DNA from: a virus | DNA length: 29,366 bases | Strand: one strand, 5' to 3' | Virus record (IMG/VR): IMGVR_UViG_3300022686_000088 | Span: 1-29,366 of that record | Part shown: piece after piece, positions 6,938 to 15,420 of the stretch | How the letters are laid out: the number at the start of each line of letters is the position of its first letter | How positions within the stretch are numbered: position 1 is the stretch's first letter | Made by a program: the position numbers and the translations under genes | The notes under the pieces: generated by a model | Seen by the model: the letters and a program-made list of their open reading frames with translations, nothing else | Databases searched by the model: none | Told to the model about the DNA's origin: nothing

Positions 6938-7803
6938 TGGAGGGTGCCTCCGTCCTCGAAGTTCGGATGGTAGGGCGGGATGGCGAAGCCGATCCCGAGG
7001 AAGTTCGCCTCGTTGCTGTAGCGGGCGCGGCAGGTCTCGATCGTCTTGTCACACCCTGAACGCAGCACCACCGTCCGGCCGTCCCAGTCCTCCGGAGGCT
7101 TGCGGCGCATGAAGAACTCCAGCCGGTTGCCGTTGATCTCGTCTCGCCAGTCGTGGATGCTGATGGTCAGACCTTCGAGGGTCATGTCGCCGCGCTGATA
7201 GAACCGATCGCCAAGGCCGGTCGGAATCGCGCTGACCGTGACCTTGGAGCCGTCGATGTCGGTGATAAGCACGTTGAGCGTTCGACTGGCGACCGACATG
7301 TCGACCTTGCAGACCGGCCCGCCGAGGATGTTCACGCACTGGTGGTTGCAAGGCAGGCCCAGTGCGACTTCCTTGATGCGAGCCTTCAACGGCAGAGCTT
7401 CTATTCGGCACAGGCCGGGCTCACCTTCGGCGTTGCGAACATATTCTCCACACTCCCCCTTGAAGACGGTGCTGACCGTGAGGGTGCCCTCGGCGTTCTC
7501 TGACCTCTGGATCTCGATCACCTCGACGGTGGTGACCGCGAATGGCTCACCGCTGGTGTAGCGGTTCTGGAAAGCAGCGGGATCCTCCGACACCGGCAGC
7601 GTGATCGTCAGCGGGTTGTCCTGAAGGATGCCGTCGTTCTCCGGGAGTTGGATCTCCATCGACGGCGTGGACTCGTAATCTACGCCGCCGAATGAATAGT
7701 CCGAGTCGAGGTTGGTGAACGCCTCGGGAGACGTAGGACCGCCGTGGGTGAACTTGACCAGCGTGAACGGCGTCTTCTGTGAGAGGTCAATCGCTTCGGC
7801 CAT
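6934..7803 (-). CDS. DUF2163 / phage BR0599-family tail hub protein
   Basis: The 289-residue protein starts with ATG at 7803. The C-terminal signature GCDKTIETCRARYSN followed by NFLGIGFAIPPYHP is that of the BR0599 family. Further Cys in LPCNHQC and GPVCKVD (about 150-167) complete the usual cysteine set. Lambda gpL, in the equivalent position, binds an iron-sulfur cluster through conserved Cys, so a cluster here is a reasonable inference. The N-terminal half resembles the beta-rich hub domain of DUF2163, with CGEYVRNAEGEPGLCRIEALPLKA. GTA orfg13 is the counterpart. It lies 8 nt after the DUF2460-like gene and overlaps the NlpC/P60 gene. Confidence 0.9.
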   Translation of the reverse strand: MAEAIDLSQKTPFTLVKFTHGGPTSPEAFTNLDSDYSFGGVDYESTPSMEIQLPENDGILQDNPLTITLPVSEDPAAFQNRYTSGEPFAVTTVEVIEIQRSENAEGTLTVSTVFKGECGEYVRNAEGEPGLCRIEALPLKARIKEVALGLPCNHQCVNILGGPVCKVDMSVASRTLNVLITDIDGSKVTVSAIPTGLGDRFYQRGDMTLEGLTISIHDWRDEINGNRLEFFMRRKPPEDWDGRTVVLRSGCDKTIETCRARYSNEANFLGIGFAIPPYHPNFEDGGTLQ

Positions 7804-7811
7804 CGGTGCTC

Positions 7812-9470
7812 CTAGGGGTCGACGTCGACTTCCTTCTCATTCTGGGTCTCGACAGTCGTCAGTCTAACTCTACACCCAGCCTCGGTAGCCTGCCACTTCT
7901 CTCTGAGGAACTCCTCATCGAAGCGGGTGATTCGAGCCACAGCGAACCTCTCGATGGTGGTGACATCGAGCCCGATGGGCATCGACTGCCCGAGCACCAG
8001 GGTCAGGCGCCACCGGCCGCCGATCTCCTGCACGGTGTTGATCTGGCGGATCAGAGGCGGGGATCCGTCATTGAAGACGATGCCAGCGGCGATGTTCTGC
8101 TCGGTCCAGATCGACTCGAAGTCAGCGAACACTCCCTGTGGAGTGATCTCGATGAACTGCGGATCGGTGTCGATCACAGCCCACACGAACTCGCGGTCTA
8201 TCGCCCAGAAGTTCAACAGCGGCCCCTTGCGGCTGTCGAAGAAGGACAGCACCTCCCAGAAGCTCTGGCGATCGGTGAAGCCGAGGTCGAAGTGCTGCAC
8301 CTGGTTGTAGCGGGTGCCTTCCTTGAACACGACCGACTTGCGGCCCTTGCGCGTCTCTCGACCATAGCGGCGATACGACGTGCGGACGGCAGAGGAGAAG
8401 TCTGGTTCGATCTCGAAGACCGGCTTCCCGAGTTCCACGGTCCAGCCGGCCGGGAAGCCGAACGCCACCGGGGGCAGGGAGTTCTTGCCCTTGTGCTCGC
8501 GACAGGTCAGAGTGAGGTCTACCACCGTCTCTCCGGTGGACTGCACTCGGTGATCCAGCTCCGGCTCGAGCAAGATCTCCAGGTCAATGAGAGGGGCCAC
8601 GGCGTAGCGGCCGGCTTCCTTGGTGGAGGCCAGCGCCGAGTTCAGGACCAGTCTGTCTCCGAGAGGGTAGTTGATCGAGTGGACGTCATAGGCCCCGCTC
8701 AGGTGCATCTGTGGTCCGACCGGAACGATCACGATGCGTCCGCCTTGGAAGAATCGACGACTGTCAGCGTCTACGAACAGCTCGGTGCCGGAGCTGTCTT
8801 GCGTGACCAGAGTGAAGTCCTGGTAGATCGGCATGACGATGTTCTCGTCCGTCATGCGACGCAGCGTGACGTAGAGACGGTCTGCGATCTCCGGGGTCAT
8901 CTGAAGCCAGCGGAAGGTGATGATACGCTCAGGGCGATCTCCGTCGGCTCGACGCTCCTCGGCTCCGGTAGCTCGGCTCCGAGTGATGTCGGTGGGATAC
9001 CTGGTCTCCATCTCGACCTCGGTGGCCCAGTTGTGCATGAAGATGTCGATGCCGGTCGGGAACGGCAGCGGCTCTGGAGCGATGACGCCGGTCTTCGCCA
9101 TGATCTCCAGACCGACATCGGTGACTCGCAGCTCACTCGTGCTGCCGGAGTCTGCGATCGTCTCCGCGGTATAGCGGGTGACAGCCACGGTGCTTGGAGT
9201 TTCTGCTGCCACCTCGATGCCGACGTCGGTGACCTGGACTTCACTTGCTCCACCGTCGTTGCCGTCGGCCACGGCTTCCGCGGTGTAGCGAGTGACGCCT
9301 GCCTTGGGCGGAGACTTCGCGAAGACCTCCACGCCGACGTCGGTGACCTGGACCTCGCTCGTGCTGCTGGAGTCGGCGACCGTCTCCGCCGTGTAGCGGG
9401 TGACGGCGGCCTGCGCGGGGGACTCCGCGAAGACCTCAACGCCGATGTCGGTTACACGAACGTCAACCAT
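7812..9470 (-). CDS. DUF2460-like distal tail protein with N-terminal VTDVGVEV repeats
   Basis: The 552-residue protein starts with ATG at 9470. Residues 1 to about 125 are an imperfect repeat with three full units of about 36 residues and one partial unit. Each unit has a V-x-VTD-(I/V)G-(V/I/L)-E strand, and the three full units end in a VTRYTAE segment. Related VTQ(L/V)GVEV repeats are common in phage virion proteins. From about residue 135 the sequence resembles distal tail proteins of the GTA orfg12/DUF2460 type, with FPTGIDIFMHNWATEVEMETRYPTD at the join, FRWLQMTPEIADRLYVTLR, VQHFDLGFTDRQSFWEVLSFFDSRKGPLLNFW and a C-terminal FDEEFLREKWQA. GTA orfg12 is only about 210 residues and lacks the repeats, so this is an extended fusion. 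It is the first gene of the tail-tip module. Confidence 0.82.
   Translation of the reverse strand: MVDVRVTDIGVEVFAESPAQAAVTRYTAETVADSSSTSEVQVTDVGVEVFAKSPPKAGVTRYTAEAVADGNDGGASEVQVTDVGIEVAAETPSTVAVTRYTAETIADSGSTSELRVTDVGLEIMAKTGVIAPEPLPFPTGIDIFMHNWATEVEMETRYPTDITRSRATGAEERRADGDRPERIITFRWLQMTPEIADRLYVTLRRMTDENIVMPIYQDFTLVTQDSSGTELFVDADSRRFFQGGRIVIVPVGPQMHLSGAYDVHSINYPLGDRLVLNSALASTKEAGRYAVAPLIDLEILLEPELDHRVQSTGETVVDLTLTCREHKGKNSLPPVAFGFPAGWTVELGKPVFEIEPDFSSAVRTSYRRYGRETRKGRKSVVFKEGTRYNQVQHFDLGFTDRQSFWEVLSFFDSRKGPLLNFWAIDREFVWAVIDTDPQFIEITPQGVFADFESIWTEQNIAAGIVFNDGSPPLIRQINTVQEIGGRWRLTLVLGQSMPIGLDVTTIERFAVARITRFDEEFLREKWQATEAGCRVRLTTVETQNEKEVDVDP
9070..9470 (-). repeat. Intragenic tandem repeat (about 110 nt per unit)
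   Basis: Three full units and one partial unit encode the VTDVGVEV/VTRYTAE repeats at the start of the distal tail gene. Landmarks on the + strand are GTCGGTGAC, repeated near 9117, 9224 and 9337 (GTCGGTTAC in the copy near 9448), and GTGTAGCG/GTATAGCG near 9170, 9280 and 9390. Variation is mostly at third codon positions, which suggests selection on the protein. Confidence 0.7.
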
Positions 9471-9474
9471 CGGT

Positions 9475-10563
9475 TTAGGTGTCGACCCTCATCCCGAGCT
9501 CGACGCCGTCGACTTCGGTCTCGGTCCAAGCCGCGGTCGTGACCGGGTTCTGCTCCATGATCCGCATGTCGGCCGAGACCGACGTGCTGCTGACAGTGAT
9601 CGGAGTTCCTTGATCGGCTTCCGATGCGCTGACGTCCCTGACGCGCACCTCCAGATCGCGAGAGCCGCTGTTCTTCATCCGATGGCGGACGGTGACAGCC
9701 ACAGCTCGGATGGTAGGACTGTCGGACAGAGAAGGCCCGACGTCGTCCATCGTGTAGAGATCGACGTCGTTGACAGCCTGAGAGGTGACCTCGCTGCTGT
9801 CCACTCCGCTGGAGTTGTTGGGGGCGTTGTTGACCAGGTTCCAGTTCGTTCCTCCGGAGCTTGGATCCCAGTCGGTCTGGTTGCCGTCGCCGTCCGTCTC
9901 CATCCCATACACGAGGAACGGAACAGTGTGGAAGTCGTCGAACACGGTGCCGGCAGGGGAGTTCACATCGTCCCACACCAGGAAGTTGTCGAACTGAAGG
10001 TTCGTGGCTGGAGCCGCGAGTTGCACTCTGTCAGCACCGTCGATCGCCTGGTTGGCCGTGTTGACACCGGCGGTGTTCAGGATGGTCGAAGAGTTGCCGA
10101 GTCGATCGAATCGGCGCAGCTCGAAGCTGCCGTTCACTCCGGTCCTTACTACGACCTTCAGAACGTAGACGAACCAGCCTCGAGCCGTAGCTCCCCACGG
10201 AATGTCCCCGGAAGTCTCCAGCACCGTGGTTCCCCGGCGGGCCTCGATCCTGAAGTTGCCGGAGAAGCTCGGGGAGTTGATGATCTGAAGGTTGAACTGC
10301 TCTCCTGTCCCGTCGCGGATCTCCAGGATGGTTCCGGAGCCGGTTCCGTCGGTGGTCTTCCGCATGTCGAACTGGACGAACCAGGTATTCGACACCGATC
10401 CCACGAGAGCGGGGGTGCGAATGGCGTCGTTGAAGAACTCCGTTCCAAACCCATGCTTGCGTCCCGTGACCCCGCCGAAGGATCCTGAAACGGTCCCGTA
10501 GAGCTTGGTGTAGTAGTCCAGGGACCGTCGGACCTCGAAGCCCTCTACCCATCTCAGTGACAT
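9475..10563 (-). CDS. Beta-rich virion protein, paralogue B of tandem pair
   Basis: The 362-residue protein starts with ATG at 10563, directly after the stop of its paralogue. Shared landmarks with the upstream gene are an N-terminal W-x-EG-x-E motif, a V(S/D)NTW strand, a TTVLETS (here) / TTIATSS (paralogue) strand, a WFVYVLKV/WHYIELKV strand with GSFELR/GSYELR, a DNFLVWD/DDIYILD segment before an NxxxGD or AGTVFDDFH stretch, DGDGNQTDWDPS/NGDGTAIDWSIE, and a C-terminal QNPVT-A-W-TETEVD. The first 200 residues look like a concanavalin-like jelly roll, with an added beta domain after it. Position between the tape measure and distal tail genes suggests a tail-shaft or tip decoration. Function is not established. 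Confidence 0.82.
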   Translation of the reverse strand: MSLRWVEGFEVRRSLDYYTKLYGTVSGSFGGVTGRKHGFGTEFFNDAIRTPALVGSVSNTWFVQFDMRKTTDGTGSGTILEIRDGTGEQFNLQIINSPSFSGNFRIEARRGTTVLETSGDIPWGATARGWFVYVLKVVVRTGVNGSFELRRFDRLGNSSTILNTAGVNTANQAIDGADRVQLAAPATNLQFDNFLVWDDVNSPAGTVFDDFHTVPFLVYGMETDGDGNQTDWDPSSGGTNWNLVNNAPNNSSGVDSSEVTSQAVNDVDLYTMDDVGPSLSDSPTIRAVAVTVRHRMKNSGSRDLEVRVRDVSASEADQGTPITVSSTSVSADMRIMEQNPVTTAAWTETEVDGVELGMRVDT

Positions 10564-11583
10564 CTAGCTGATCCTCTCGAAGCCGAACTGGCCATTGTCG
10601 ATGTCGGTCTTCGTCCAGGTGGACGCGGTGACCGGGTTCTGGTCGAAGAAAACAGGGGTGTGGGCCACGGAGGTTCCATCGACAACGATGTCGTCTCCGT
10701 TCGCCGTCATCGAAGTGCCGTCGTAGAACTTGGTGCGGAGAGTGGACGATCCGGCAGCCGCCATCCGCGCGCCGATCGAATACTTGACGCCGAAGATCGT
10801 GCCGACGCCGGTAGCTGGGTTGTTCTCGTAGTCGTAGAACTCCTCGTCGGTGTTGGTGTTGGTGTAGACGTAGTCGGTAGATGACGGGTTCGTGGGATCG
10901 TCATCGACCTTGTCGTAGTGCGTCGTGGGAGTGGTCGGCTCGATGCTCCAGTCGATGGCCGTGCCGTCTCCGTTAGGCTTCAGGTGATACATCACCGAGT
11001 CGCCACGGAAGTCGTTGTTGACGGTGCCGGTGCCGTCCAGGATGTAGATGTCATCCATCCGGTTCGTGGTGCCTCCGTTGTGGAACCACGAATGTCCGTC
11101 GGCCCCGGACGAGCCTAGTTCTTGGAGATCGACAGGGCCGGCATCAGACAGCACGTTCTGTTCGTTCACGCGCAGCTCGTAGCTGCCGGTGTTGGTCAGC
11201 GTGACCTTTAGCTCGATGTAGTGCCAGACGTTGAACGCCAGGACCTCGGACGAGGTCGCGATGGTGGTGGCTCCTCTCGTGATCCGAAGATCGAATCCGC
11301 CACCGCTGGTGACGGCCTCGAGCTTGAGCTGCTCGGAGGCTCCGTTCAGGAAGCGCCACTCCCAGTCGGCAGCGCCCAGGTAGAGACCGAAGCCAATGAT
11401 CCAGGTGTTGTCGACGCCGAGAGACGGAGTCGTCATGTGCCCGGTGTTCGACGTGATGTAGCGCGCACCTGGAGAGGTGCGGCCGGGGGTCGCTGGTCCC
11501 ACTCCGGAGTGGGATAGGTAGGCCTGGCTCCAATGGGTCGTCGAGCCCCACAGCTCCGCACCCTCTGTCCACTTCAACACCAT
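10564..11583 (-). CDS. Beta-rich virion protein, paralogue A of tandem pair
   Basis: The 339-residue protein starts with ATG at 11583 behind GAAGGTG. It shares the full architecture of the next gene: the KWTEGAEL N-terminus, VDNTWIIGFGLYLG, LKLEAVTSGGGFDLRITRG, WHYIELKVTLTNTGSYELRVN, a DDIYILDGTGTVNNDFRGD segment, HLKPNGDGTAIDWSIE, and the terminal NPVTASTWTKTDIDNGQFGFE. The jelly-roll-like first half and the virion operon context support a structural role, perhaps glycan binding on the tail. Divergence from its neighbour is high in the loops and low in the strands, as expected of an old tandem duplication. No enzymatic motif is seen. Confidence 0.82.
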   Translation of the reverse strand: MVLKWTEGAELWGSTTHWSQAYLSHSGVGPATPGRTSPGARYITSNTGHMTTPSLGVDNTWIIGFGLYLGAADWEWRFLNGASEQLKLEAVTSGGGFDLRITRGATTIATSSEVLAFNVWHYIELKVTLTNTGSYELRVNEQNVLSDAGPVDLQELGSSGADGHSWFHNGGTTNRMDDIYILDGTGTVNNDFRGDSVMYHLKPNGDGTAIDWSIEPTTPTTHYDKVDDDPTNPSSTDYVYTNTNTDEEFYDYENNPATGVGTIFGVKYSIGARMAAAGSSTLRTKFYDGTSMTANGDDIVVDGTSVAHTPVFFDQNPVTASTWTKTDIDNGQFGFERIS

Positions 11584-11589
11584 GTTTCG

Positions 11590-14500
11590 TCACCTTCTCC
11601 GTGTGCCGGAGCTGTCTGTCTGGTTCTTTCTCAAGAAGGATAGCATAGCACCCTTGCCGCCCTGGAGCAGTTTCTCCATCGTAGCGTTGGTGGCCGGAAC
11701 CACCGGGAGAACCTGCCCGTCGCCGGCACCGCTTCCGCCGCTGCTGCGGCTGTTCGCCTCTGCGCGCTCGCTTGCCTCGCGGGCCTGACGGAGCTGCTCG
11801 CTCACCAGGCCGCCTGTCTGGAAGAAGGGCCCACTGCGGCCCACGCTGCGCGCCCGGGAGCGCGTGCCGAGACCGACGAGAGCCCGCAGCGCCATCGGAT
11901 CTCCGGCGCCGGACCGCAGTCGATCGAAGAAGTCCGCACCCATGCGCGCCACGGTGTGGACCGGATTGACCCACTCGCCGGGCGTGAGGCGCGCCAAGAC
12001 AGTGTCCGACTTCGGAGCACCCGGGGGCGGGCGCGACTCGAAGCTGGGACCGCCGGGGACGTTGCCGCCGACGGCGAAGTTCGGAACGGTGACCGGGCCG
12101 CCGGAGCTGAAGCCGCCGACCGGGGAGCCGATGCCCAGGCCGAGGATCGCCTTCGCGATGGCTAGCTGCACGAGCTGCTGGAGGATGAGTCGCGCGATGT
12201 CCTGAAGGAACCTGGCGAACCTCTCCCGCAGGTCGGTGTCGGTCGTCGGGTCGAGAGCGTCGACCACGCTGTCCGACACGAAGCTGGTGAACCTCTGGAC
12301 GATCCCCTGCGCGATGTTGACGCCGGCCTGGAAGGACGACGCGAACTGCTCAGCGAACCCGCGGAGTCCTTGCGCGAAGCCGAGCCCGAAGTTGCGAACG
12401 CTCTCGCCGACTCCGTCGATCTGGCGCCGCAGCTCCTCGATCACAACGCGCTGCTTCTCGATCTCCAGCGTGGTGCGCTCGGTCTCGGCTACCTCCTGCT
12501 GACGCAGCGCGATGATCTGCGACTGGATGGCAGCCTTCGCCTCTTCGCCGTTCGCTGCGCGCAGGTCTCGCTGGAGCTGCTGCTCGGCCAGCCCCGCGGC
12601 CTGGATGCGGTTCTGTCGCTCGACGGTCAGCACGGCGATGCGGTTACGTGCAGCAGCCAGCTCGCGCTCGACCTGCGTAGCGCCGGCCTGCCGAAGGCGG
12701 AAGAGTTCCTGCTCTCCGCGCACTTGCTGGGTAGTGACCGCGGCCTGGGCCTGTGCCTGCTGAAGCTGCTGACGGAACTGGTCGGTGACCTGCTCGTCTC
12801 GAGCCCCGATCTCGAACGGGAGTTGATCCTCGCCTCCTTGTGCCTGACCGAAGGCCTCGCGGAACTTGGCCAGAAGCTCCTCCGCGCGCTCGGCGATGGA
12901 GGTCTCGTCGAACTCCGGAACCGGAGCGGTCGCAGCCTCGCGACGCTTTTGGATCTCTTCCTCCAGTCGGCGGATGCGCTCTCCGGCCCTTCGGTTCGCG
13001 TCCTCGTCGATCTGCGCCTGCTCGTTCTTGATCTCCTCGATCTCTCGGTTCAGGTCCTTCTCCAGCTCCTTGAGCTGAATGTTCCTGGTGTTGATTTCGG
13101 CCTCGCGCTCGGCCGCATTTAGGCGGGACAGATCTTCGGATGCTCCCAGTTCCAAGTCGAACAGCGCCCTTAGCCTGGTGAACGCGTTGCTTGCGGCCGT
13201 GATGATGGACTGGAAGGCAAGGATCGCACCTCGTCTGACTTGCGCGAAGATGGTGGCGCCGAGGCCAATGGCGCGAGTGGCCACCTGCTCGACCAACGTG
13301 CCGAACACTTCGGGCAGATCGCGGAGCGACAGATCGATGCCGAGGATCTCGGCTGCAACCGATCTCGCTGCGAACACCAGTGCTCCGAACACCGCTACGA
13401 TCTGGAACAGGCGCGGAGGGATGCTTCCGATCAAGAGCAGCACCCGGGACAGTGGCCCGGACAACAGCCCCACGATAGTCACGATTCGGCCGAACCCTCC
13501 GGCCAGCAGAGCAACGCCAGCACGCGCGACCGCGATGATGGTGATGAGCTGGGTCACGCTCGACACCACGTCCTGGACACTGCCGTCGGTCAGCCCGAAA
13601 GCCTGCGCGATCCGGATCACCGGCTGGAAGATTGCCGAGATGACAGAGAATGCCTGGCGCACTCCTCGCACCAGTCCGACCACGGCCGCAGCAGCGATCT
13701 CCAGACCAGCAGCGATGGTGGCTCCGGCCTGAGCCAGACCACCGAATCCGATCTCCCCGGCCAGCTCGCGGAACACTCCGGAGATCCGATCCAGCGCGTC
13801 GAAGATGGCGGCGAACGCCGCGAGTGCCTGCGGGGTCGGCTCCAGCAGACCGGTCTGCTCGTTGACCTGGACCAGCGTATCGAAGATGTCCTGGAGCGTG
13901 GTGCGCAGGGTCTCTGAGAAGTCGACGGCCGCAGCACCGGTGACGACTTCGAGCGCGCCGCGGATGCGGTTGGCCAGGCCCGGGATCTCGTTCGCGATCC
14001 GGCGGGCCGCCTCGGCCGTGCCGCCCAGGCGATCGGTCAACTCGGCGAACAGCTCGTTGCCGTCGGCCGCCGTTCGGACGAGCTGGTTCAGCTCGGCCGC
14101 GCCGCCGAAGAGGGCAGCCAGTCGAGTGGTCTGGGCCCGCGCCGTGCCGCTCAGGATGGACCTGGTCTCCTCCGCGAGCTGCTGCTGCGACAGGTTGATC
14201 GAGGTCGCCGCCTGCGAGATGAGGACCGACAGGTCGGCGATCTGGTCGATGTTTAGACCCCGGGCGAGGCCAGGGCCGACCGCCTGCTGGAAGGCAACTC
14301 CCAGTTCACCGACGGTCGCGGTGGTCTCCAGGGAGCGCACCAGCAAGGTCCGCTGCACTTGCTCGCCGGCCCGGACCGCCGCGTTGAAGGCCTCCTGACC
14401 GCGGAGCTGGCGGCCCTGGAGATCGGTGATCCGGCCCGCCGATGCGATGATGCCGGCGAACCCGACTCTAGTGGCCTGGAGCTCGGCGTTGAATCGGACG

Positions 14501-15042
14501 CCCAGGCTGACTAGGTCGCGGAAGCTCGAGGCTGCCTGCCGGGCTAGGGCGAACGCCGCCAGAGCGCCGACCAGCCGGCGGAAGGTGAAGAGGAGGCGGT
14601 TGCCCTGTCGGTTCAGCCCAAGCAGCTCACGGCGCTGCTGGCGGGCCGCTTCGGTCGCTCGGCGCTGAGCCCGTTCTGCCTCGCGCTGGGTCCTGACGGA
14701 CTGCGCAGCGGCCCTCTGGCGGTCCAGGCTGGCCTGCCTCGTGATGCGGCTCAGCTCGCGTTCGATGCGCGCCCGCTCCTGCACCTGGGCGTTGAGGGCT
14801 CGAAGACGCTGGGTCTCCTCGCGACGAGCAGCGGCGGACTCTCGGGCGGCCCTGGCCTGCTGCTGTTGCTGGCGGGTGGCGCCGGGGTCCGCGATGTCGG
14901 TGCGGACCGCGCGGCGCGCTCGGTCGAGGTCGCGAAGGGCGCGAACGGAAGCGTCGATCTCGCGGCGAAAGTCCCGGAACGTGGTCCGGAACCGATCGCG
15001 AGCGGTCAGCGTATAGCGAAGTTCGCCACGGTCGATGGCCAC
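11590..15042 (-). CDS. Tape measure protein
   Basis: The 1150-residue protein is the longest in the window and starts with GTG at 15042, immediately after the chaperone stop, so translation is probably coupled. Residues 1-130 are a highly charged Arg/Gln/Ala coiled coil (for example ARATRQQQ-like runs). Residues about 430-570 contain several long hydrophobic segments, such as GGFGRIVTIVGLLSGPLSRVLLLIG. Residues about 640-900 are again Glu/Gln/Arg coiled coil, and the C-terminus is Gly/Pro/Ser-rich. This pattern, with the position after the tail assembly chaperone genes, defines the protein that sets tail length and is ejected with the DNA. No peptidoglycan-hydrolase motif was recognised in it. 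Confidence 0.95.
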   Translation of the reverse strand: MAIDRGELRYTLTARDRFRTTFRDFRREIDASVRALRDLDRARRAVRTDIADPGATRQQQQQARAARESAAARREETQRLRALNAQVQERARIERELSRITRQASLDRQRAAAQSVRTQREAERAQRRATEAARQQRRELLGLNRQGNRLLFTFRRLVGALAAFALARQAASSFRDLVSLGVRFNAELQATRVGFAGIIASAGRITDLQGRQLRGQEAFNAAVRAGEQVQRTLLVRSLETTATVGELGVAFQQAVGPGLARGLNIDQIADLSVLISQAATSINLSQQQLAEETRSILSGTARAQTTRLAALFGGAAELNQLVRTAADGNELFAELTDRLGGTAEAARRIANEIPGLANRIRGALEVVTGAAAVDFSETLRTTLQDIFDTLVQVNEQTGLLEPTPQALAAFAAIFDALDRISGVFRELAGEIGFGGLAQAGATIAAGLEIAAAAVVGLVRGVRQAFSVISAIFQPVIRIAQAFGLTDGSVQDVVSSVTQLITIIAVARAGVALLAGGFGRIVTIVGLLSGPLSRVLLLIGSIPPRLFQIVAVFGALVFAARSVAAEILGIDLSLRDLPEVFGTLVEQVATRAIGLGATIFAQVRRGAILAFQSIITAASNAFTRLRALFDLELGASEDLSRLNAAEREAEINTRNIQLKELEKDLNREIEEIKNEQAQIDEDANRRAGERIRRLEEEIQKRREAATAPVPEFDETSIAERAEELLAKFREAFGQAQGGEDQLPFEIGARDEQVTDQFRQQLQQAQAQAAVTTQQVRGEQELFRLRQAGATQVERELAAARNRIAVLTVERQNRIQAAGLAEQQLQRDLRAANGEEAKAAIQSQIIALRQQEVAETERTTLEIEKQRVVIEELRRQIDGVGESVRNFGLGFAQGLRGFAEQFASSFQAGVNIAQGIVQRFTSFVSDSVVDALDPTTDTDLRERFARFLQDIARLILQQLVQLAIAKAILGLGIGSPVGGFSSGGPVTVPNFAVGGNVPGGPSFESRPPPGAPKSDTVLARLTPGEWVNPVHTVARMGADFFDRLRSGAGDPMALRALVGLGTRSRARSVGRSGPFFQTGGLVSEQLRQAREASERAEANSRSSGGSGAGDGQVLPVVPATNATMEKLLQGGKGAMLSFLRKNQTDSSGTRRR

Positions 15043-15342
15043 CTAGAATCTCCCGCCCTTGGCGGAGAACCCGAGTGCCTTGAGGAACTCCTTGGCACCT
15101 CCGGCCGGTGCGTTCTTCGGCGCCTTCATGGGTCGATCACCCACCGCCGCGAGCCAGCCATTGGTCAGTTCCCGCATCGCCTTCGACTCACCCTGCGCAG
15201 CGACCATGTGGGTCCACGCCTGCTCCGCCTTCTCCTGGTAGAAGATGCGCGTCAGGCCTGCTGCGATGGCGTTGAAGGTCAGCACGTCCAGATCCTTCAC
15301 CTTGTCGATGTCCCAGCCGGTCTGGATGACCAGCCAGAGCAC
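15043..15342 (-). CDS. Tail assembly chaperone, second part (gpT-like)
   Basis: The frame from GTG at 15342 encodes 99 residues, with VIQTGWDIDKVKDLDVLTFNAIAA and a basic C-terminus KEFLKALGFSAKGGRF. It lies between the first chaperone gene and the tape measure gene, the usual place of the frameshifted T part of a G/GT chaperone pair. The frame is also open upstream of the GTG, and its translation there (ELSADSSWSEIEEQ) looks like real protein. This suggests that it is translated by a -1 shift from the preceding gene and that the GTG is not the true start. GT-type fusions recruit tape measure and tail tube subunits during assembly. Confidence 0.75.
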   Translation of the reverse strand: MLWLVIQTGWDIDKVKDLDVLTFNAIAAGLTRIFYQEKAEQAWTHMVAAQGESKAMRELTNGWLAAVGDRPMKAPKNAPAGGAKEFLKALGFSAKGGRF

Positions 15343-15420
15343 CTGTTCTTCGATCTCGCTCCAAGAGGAGTCGGCGCTCAGCTCGCGGGACTCGGGGTCT
15401 CCGTGTCGCTGCTGGGCTGC
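15343..15420 (-). other. Probable -1 frameshift region between chaperone frames
   Basis: The first chaperone frame stops at TGA (15380-15378). The second frame, -1 relative to it, has no stop across this stretch and reads DPESRELSADSSWSEIEEQ into the downstream protein. No classic X-XXY-YYZ heptamer such as GGGAAAG is visible. The runs ACCCCG (about 15393-15398) and GGGG (about 15431) are the only slip-prone places I see, so the exact site is open. Confidence 0.5.

Noticed and set aside
9070-9470. CRISPR-like array
   Set aside because: The repeat is about 110 nt, in frame, diverged at third positions and without unique spacers; it encodes protein repeats.
7779-9542. Rightward 587-residue frame
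   Set aside because: It is antisense to the distal tail gene, whose translation has clear family motifs and repeats. Long antisense frames are common in GC-rich DNA.
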